From contig CM053143.1 in the NCBI GenBank assembly GCA_028571685.1, positions 7,803,501 through 7,867,500 on the forward strand: a stretch of DNA of 64,000 nt, read 5' to 3'. A program made the translations under genes and the position numbers. This DNA is from Heterohyrax brucei. Its lineage: Eukaryota; Chordata; Mammalia; Hyracoidea; Procaviidae. Shown one piece after another: positions 58,803 to 64,000 of the stretch (positions are counted from its first letter, which is position 1; each line of letters starts with the position of its first letter). The notes beneath the pieces were generated by a model, which worked only from the letters and a program-made list of their open reading frames with translations, did no database searches and was not told where the DNA came from.

Positions 58803-58878
58803 GGTTGTCATTGTCAGTTGCTGCTAAGTCAATTCTGGCTCATGATGACCCTATGTGTACAAAGTAGAACAGTACTTG
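58803..58878 (-). repeat. AfroSINE tail fragment, antisense
   Basis: GTTGTCATTGTCAGTTGCTGC, TAAGTCAATTCTGGCTCATG and ACAAAGTAGAACAG. Confidence 0.8.
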
Positions 58879-58905
58879 ACACAGATGGCCAGAATCAGTG
58901 TACCA

Positions 58906-59068
58906 AACACAAACCAAATACACTACTACTGAGTCAATTCCGACTCATAGTGACCTTACAGGACAGAGTAGAAATGCCCCATAGAATTTTCCAAGAGGTG
59001 CCTGGAGGATTTCACACGCCAACCTTTTTAGTTAGCATCTATACGTAGCACTTAACCACTACACGAGC
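58906..59068 (-). repeat. AfroSINE, antisense
   Basis: ACACAAACCAAATACACTAC to CACTTAACCACTACACGAGCAG. Confidence 0.93.
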
Positions 59069-59139
59069 AGAATCAGTGTGGCAGCTAGAAATTAGAGAGA
59101 CCATACATGTCACTGGACAAAGGTCATTTCATATCTAGT

Positions 59140-59652
59140 AGCAAAGTAATGCTCCCCCAAAGAAGTTCCTCTCCTAGTCCTCAGAACCCATGAATGTGTT
59201 GCCTTACATGGCAAGAGACTCTGTAAGATAAGGGTTTTTCAATCCTAGATTATCTGAACCACCCAAATCAAATCCACTGCCATCGAGTCAGGTCTGACTC
59301 ATAGTGACCCTAGATATAACCAGAGACCCTTATAAGTAGGCAACAGAGAAAAGAGCATCAGTCAAAGAAGAATACATACAGCAAAAAGCAGAAGGGTGAC
59401 TGCTGTGATTGTTGACTATAAATACGGAAGGGGACTGTATACCAAAGGATAGAGACCAACCTCTAGAAGCAAGGAGAGGCAAGGAAATGGACTGTCTCCC
59501 AGTGACTCCACAAAGCCTTGTTGAAATCTTGATTTTGGCCTAGTGAGGCCCATTTTGTACTCCTGACCTCTAGAAATGTTAGATAATAAGTGTGTTTTTT
59601 AAGCCGCTAACCTGGAGAAAATTTCCTACAGCAGCAATAGGAAACAAATACA
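59140..59652 (+). mobile_element. MLT1-like LTR (ERVL-MaLR)
   Basis: Ancient fossil. Blocks in MLT1 order: ATGCTCCCCCAAAGAAG, CTTACATGGCAAGAGACT, CCTCTAGAAGCAAGGAGAGG, TGATTTTGGCCTAGTGAGG, TTTAAGCCGCTAA, CAGCAATAGGAAAC. It contains a SINE piece at 59268. Confidence 0.8.
59268..59322 (-). repeat. AfroSINE tail fragment in the MLT1 LTR
   Basis: AATCCACTGCCATCGAGTCAGG then ACTCATAGTGACCC; head missing. Confidence 0.82.
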
Positions 59653-59655
59653 CAG

Positions 59656-60231
59656 AGAAATACAGGCACCTTCCTCTTGGCCTTCTGATATGTCTAGTGG
59701 AAATGGGAGGCCACTGCTGTGGCTAAAAGTATGGCCCTACCACTCCAACCAGCAAAGCTGATTTAGCAGAATCCTACAGTCCTGAGCCAGCAGAGAGCCC
59801 AGGCAGGGGAAGTTGCAGATGGTGTAGAGGGTGCAGTAGGGCAGATGGGAGAGTCATTCCTAGGAGTGGCCCAGGGCCTTTTCAGGGGCCATGATGTGAG
59901 GTCAGAATGAGAAAAGCTGTGTGTGCATGTGGTTTCAAAACAAACTAGCATTGTGGTGAATGCTTCATGGTCAGTCATGGCATCCTATTTACTTTCAATT
60001 TCAAATAACCTAAGAGGAAATTTTGTGCTTTTTTTTTAATTAAAAAAGAAAGTAAGTCAAACATTTTGAGAAAAAGGGAACTACTGGACAGCAAAGACTA
60101 GAGAAGGGATACCTAGAGTAAGCCTTACATTAAATAAAGCTAAATCCATTTAACTTTTCCCTTTGTTCTGAATCTATTTTCAGCTCCAGAATATTTCATG
60201 ACATCACTTATGCACTATGTAAAAGCCAGAA
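59656..60231. other. Unique intronic sequence
   Basis: Nothing recognised up to the L1 5' end. Confidence 0.5.
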
Positions 60232-62350
60232 AAAGGAGCCACGATGGCAGACTAGGCACACGTCTCCTCAATTCCCTCTGAGAACTAAGGCCTGGAATGA
60301 TACGTGAATGGAGCAGCGTGGACATTCTTAGAGCCCTAGGATCTAGCATAGCATTGTCAGATTGGACTATGTGCCAGTAAACTGGAAACTACCTCTTTAG
60401 CACCAGGAAACACACAGTGAGTCAGCTTAGCTCAGCTGACTCACGTTTTGGAGGACTGCAGGTACTGATGCCTTCTTTGTTATTTGGAAGGAGGGGCTGG
60501 GCATGAGCCAGCCAATATGCTGAACTGCAGTGCTTAGCCAACGCCAACAGCATATATATATACCCAAGTAACCCAAGTGCCATGAGTCGGATGTGACTCA
60601 ATATATATATATATATATATATAGCACAGCAGAGGCTGTGCTTGGGGTAGCCACATATTGAGAGCCCAGCTGTTGACTGAGGGCACCGCTGCCCCTCCAC
60701 CCTCTCTTTCTGAGCTGCACCACAGCCTTTACTATTTCACAGTGGCAAGGGCAGCTCAAGCACAATGTCATCTTGCTCAGTAGGGAGGTGAGGTTACCCA
60801 ACCAGAGGTCTTAGTGGGCGCTAATTCCCAAGCTGAGAAGGAGTACCTGACCAGGAAGTGCTTATCCAGCAGAAAAGCTGTGTTTAGGACAGTGGTATCT
60901 CATGGGCAGGGCCCAGCAAAGGATGGCAGCAAAGCTGTAATGGCCCTTCTACTTTGACCTACTTCATAGCATCTGTGGAGGGCTTATGAGGTGCTTTCAT
61001 TGTTAGCCAGAAGCCTTGGGGTCTGCCACATCCGAGGGCCTCTGGCAGCTTCTGGAAAGCTCCTCCCTTAGCAGTAAAGTACCTGTTTAAATTAACACCA
61101 CCTGGAGAACTGACTTTTGAGTGGCCCAGTGGCATCTCCTCTACCTTTCACTGATTCACATCACAGTGTCAAATGACCCCCCTTCAATGTGACTCTGTAA
61201 GTAGGGTGCTGTCTTTGCCATCCAGGAGGTGGAACTGGCCACCCAAGAGAGTCCACCTGGGGCCAGTCACTAGATTACACAGAGGTGGTAGGTGACCAAC
61301 TCCTCTCTTAGAACTACAACTCAGCTTCTGTTGAAAAACTTTCTGCAGAAAAACTAAACAGCCTCTAGATGGGCACAGGCAATAATCAATTGCTAACCAT
61401 TTAAAGAAACACTTCACCATGGTGTCGGAAAACTCCCAAAATAAAAAAATCAAAAAACTTACAAGATGAAGAAACCTTTCAGAAACTATCAAAGGTTAAA
61501 TACAAAAGAGTGATATACAGAGCCTCCCTAGAGAATAAACAAAATGCAATGGAACAAAACAAAAAGTTAAGCAAGCTATTTGAACTGATGGAACATCAAC
61601 CATCTGAAATCCAACAGATCAATAATAAAATTAGAGAACTGGACAATTCAATCCAAAGCTAAAAGAGCAGAATTGAAGAAATGGAAGTCAGAGTTAGTGA
61701 ACTTAAGGACAGAGTAAATGACACTAGCATTTATGAGGACAAATCAGAGAAAAGAAATAAGAAAAATGAAGAAGCATTAAGAAACATGTGGGACTCCTAA
61801 AAGGAATAATCTATGAATAACTGGAGTTCCTAAACAGGGAGGGATATCTGAAAACACAGAGTATTGCTGTTGCGTTGCTGACAGAAAATGTCCCTGAAAT
61901 TATGAAAGAAGAGACAACAGATTTCCAAGATGCATATTGAACACCACAAAAATTAGATCCCAAAAGAAGGACACCAAGACATAATCAAAATTAATAAAAT
62001 GAAACACAAGCAGAGGCTCTTACAGACAGCGAAGCTCAAAGCAAAGTTAACATTCAGAGGGAAGGCCTGAAGGATTCTGTCTGTCTTCTCAGCAGAAACC
62101 ATGTTGGCTAGGAGGCAGTGCGATGACACATTCAAAACCTTGAAGAAGAAAAACTTCCAACCAAGAATTATATATACTGCAAAACTGACTCTCAAATATG
62201 AAGATGAAATTAAGACATTCACAGAGAAACTGAAGCTTAGAGACTTTGTAAAAACCATACCCAAACCATAAGAAATACTGAAAGAAGCTCTTTGCTTAGA
62301 AAAACAAAAACATGCAGTGTTTACTTAAGGACGCAATGCAGGGCACAGAA
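60232..62350 (+). mobile_element. L1 LINE 5' UTR and ORF1 region, degraded
   Basis: GGAGCCACGATGGCAGACTAGG is the usual L1 start. ORF1 begins near 61420 (MVSENSQNKK). Coiled-coil-like residues follow at 61560-61780 (LFELMEHQPSEIQQINNKIRELDNSIQS; RIEEMEVRVSELKDRVNDTSIYEDKSEKRNKKNEEALRNMWDS). The conserved C-terminus is at 62090-62270 (SAETMLARRQCDDTFKTLKKKNFQPRIIYTAKLTLKYEDEIKTFTEKLKLRDFV). Several stops interrupt the frame. A SINE tail and (TA)n run lie in the 5' UTR. Confidence 0.85.
60570..60622 (+). repeat. SINE tail remnant followed by (TA)n
   Basis: GTGCCATGAGTCGGATGTGACTC is an AfroSINE tail; 24 bp of alternating A/T follow at 60599-60622. Confidence 0.8.
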
Positions 62351-62789
62351 TCTAGAATCCTACTCATCAAGGGAAGCCACAAAGCTCAATTGAAGCTACA
62401 ATACTAAAAGAAGTGGACTAACAATCATATTACAAAAATAACTATCACATCACTACACTAAAAATAGGGATATATTAAAGTAGTCATAGTTCTTTCAGAT
62501 GGAAAAGAAACTAAAAAGACATGAAGTTAAAATCTGATTTAAACTCAGAATACTAAGGGTTACCATAGGGGTAGTCACAAAGCGTAATACCAAGGCAACA
62601 TATCAAAACAAGAATACAAATCACCTACAGAAGTATAATACCAAGGCAACATATCAAAACATGAAACACAAAGCCAACACTGAAAAGATGAAAAGCCAAC
62701 CCATAAAGAATGACCCAGAACAGAATATTAAGTGCAACACAGAAGAAGCAACACAAAAATAAATGCATCGAAAGGACAGCACTAAACAC
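62351..62789. other. Probable L1 inter-ORF or non-coding remnant
   Basis: Contains a direct repeat of TAATACCAAGGCAACATATCAAAACA at 62586 and 62636, 50 bp apart. No ORF2 start is readable. Confidence 0.5.
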
Positions 62790-62950
62790 ACAAGGACTTC
62801 CATCTGGAGCTGACAAGGTAGAGAACCTTCCCCTGGAGTGGACATCCCGAATCTGGACCTGTAGCCTACTGGACTGTGTAAGGATAAACGTTCCTTTCTT
62901 AAAGCCATCCACTGGTGGTACCTCTGTTAGAACAGCTCTAGCTAACTAAG
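62790..62950 (+). mobile_element. LTR 3' fragment, MaLR/ERVL-type
   Basis: Fossil. CCATCTGGAGCTGACAAGG, CTGTAGCCTACTGGACTGTG, AAAGCCATCCACTGGTGG, ending AGCTAACTAAGG. It lies between the two L1 parts. Confidence 0.82.
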
Positions 62951-64000
62951 GGACTGGAAAAATTGGATATCCATTTGCAAAAAAATGAAACAAGACCCAT
63001 ATCTCACATCTTACACAAAAACTTAACTGAAACTGGATCAGAGACATAAAAATTGAACCTAAAATGACAAAGATCATGCAAGAAAAATTAGGGTCAGCAA
63101 TGGAAGTTTTACTATTGAGTTTTGACAGACTTCAAAATCTAACAAAGCACAATCAACAAAAGAGAAACGGGAACTACTACGAATCAAACACTTTTACTCA
63201 TCCAAAGACTTTATCAAAAGAGTTAAAAGATCATCTACAGAATGGGAAAAAAAATACTTGGCAACTATATGTTGGACAAACATCTGGTCTCCATAATCTA
63301 CAAGGTACTCCAAAATATCAATCAGAAAAAGGGAAATAAGCCAATTAAGTGATGGACACAAGAGATGGACACACACTTCACCAAAGAGGACATCCAGGCA
63401 GCCAAAAGACACTTGAGGAAATGCTCCCAATCATTAGCTATTAGAGAAATTCAAATCAAAACTACAATGGGATACCATCTCACCCCAGCAAGGTTAGCCA
63501 TGATCCAAAAATCACAAAACAACAAATGCTGGAGAGGCTGTGGAGAGATCGGAACTCTCCTACACTGCTGGTAGAAGTACAAAATGGTACAACCTTTTTG
63601 GAAAGCAATTTCACACTTCCTTAAAAAGCTGGAAATAGATATACCATTTGATCCAGTACTCCCATGGCATGGAATTTATCCTACAGAAACAAAGGCTGCC
63701 ACATGAACAGATACATGCACACAATGTTCACTGCAGCACTGTCCACAGTAGCAAAAAGATGGAATCAACCCAGATGCTGATCAACAGATGAATGGATATG
63801 ATACATATACTCAATGGAACACTTCTCAATGATAAAGAGCAGTTATAATTTTAGGAAGTATCTCATAAGCTGGTTTCAATTGTAAGACATTATGCTGAGT
63901 GAAATCAGTCAGCAGCAAAAGGACTAAATATTTTATGAGACTCCTACTCTAAGGACTTAAAAATAGAGTTATGTACAGAAGAAAAGACTTTTTGACAGTT
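62951..64000 (+). mobile_element. L1 ORF2 C-terminal region, continuing past the window
   Basis: GACTGGAAAAATTGGATATCC begins the recognisable part. Residues HFTKEDIQAAKRHLRKCSQSLAIREIQIKTTMGYHLTPARLAMIQKSQNNKCWRGCGEIGTLLHCW (63370-63574) are the cysteine-containing end of ORF2. Further on, PFDPVLPWHGIYPTETK and STVAKRWNQPRC.STDEWI-like codons continue with breaks. The 3' UTR is starting at the right edge (AGTGAAATCAGTCAGCAGC), matching the antisense copy at 21055. Confidence 0.92.

Larger units (their letters stand above)
33759..64000 (-). other. NR3C2: NR3C2 upstream intron (intron 4), partial
   Basis: The second zinc-finger exon ([21 protein letters not shown] region) was looked for on the minus strand and not found, so this stretch is taken as the 3' part of a large intron. 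The long introns of human NR3C2 support this. Confidence 0.8.

Noticed and set aside
61953-62264. 103-residue minus-strand hydrophobic frame
   Set aside because: Antisense of the L1 ORF1 C-terminal region.
33759-64000. NR3C2 exon 4 (second zinc finger)
   Set aside because: No minus-strand match to the [25 protein letters not shown] coding sequence was seen; probably beyond the right edge.

Overview
This window is mammalian nuclear DNA from an afrotherian, most likely a paenungulate such as an elephant. The evidence is the dense tRNA-derived AfroSINE copies in both orientations, an RTE-type LINE that shares its 3' tail with them, and a matching set of L1 3' ends and MaLR-type LTRs. The species call is an inference; no alignment could be run.

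The only host gene recognised is NR3C2, the mineralocorticoid receptor, on the minus strand. Two coding exons are complete with splice sites: 33408-33758 (351 bp; hinge plus the first helices of the ligand-binding domain) and 30733-30877 (145 bp; the next part of the ligand-binding domain). They are in phase with each other across a 2,530-bp intron. By the human gene order they correspond to exons 5 and 6. The flanking exons (4 upstream, 7 downstream) were looked for and not seen, so about 30 kb on each side is intron.

The rest is transposable-element sediment. Bases 1-30732 (intron 6) hold two large RTE LINE copies (5113-6843 minus, 10127-13187 plus), several MaLR-type LTRs, L1 3' ends, and a 1.3-kb fragment of a betaretrovirus-like ERV (19477-20793) set inside an antisense L1. 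Bases 30878-33407 (intron 5) are crowded with SINEs. Bases 33759-64000 (intron 4) hold two mariner copies with unusually long inverted arms (43910-44896, 58133-58650), two related LTR-like repeats that differ in the copy number of an internal minisatellite (42160-42775, 47080-48015), a MER20 hAT fragment, a pair of oppositely oriented MaLR LTRs with perfect 5-bp target duplications, and an L1 running off the right edge.

The least expected signal is at 20101-20282 in the ERV fragment: a self-complementary RNA domain carrying two copies of the GGGTAAGA / ACCTAAG internal loop known from the Mason-Pfizer monkey virus constitutive transport element. Other notable signals are a 7-bp tandem array that is a perfect forkhead-factor site cluster (38426-38467), the long-armed mariners, and the minisatellite expansion. 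No CRISPR array, bacterial operon, rRNA gene or functional tRNA gene is present.
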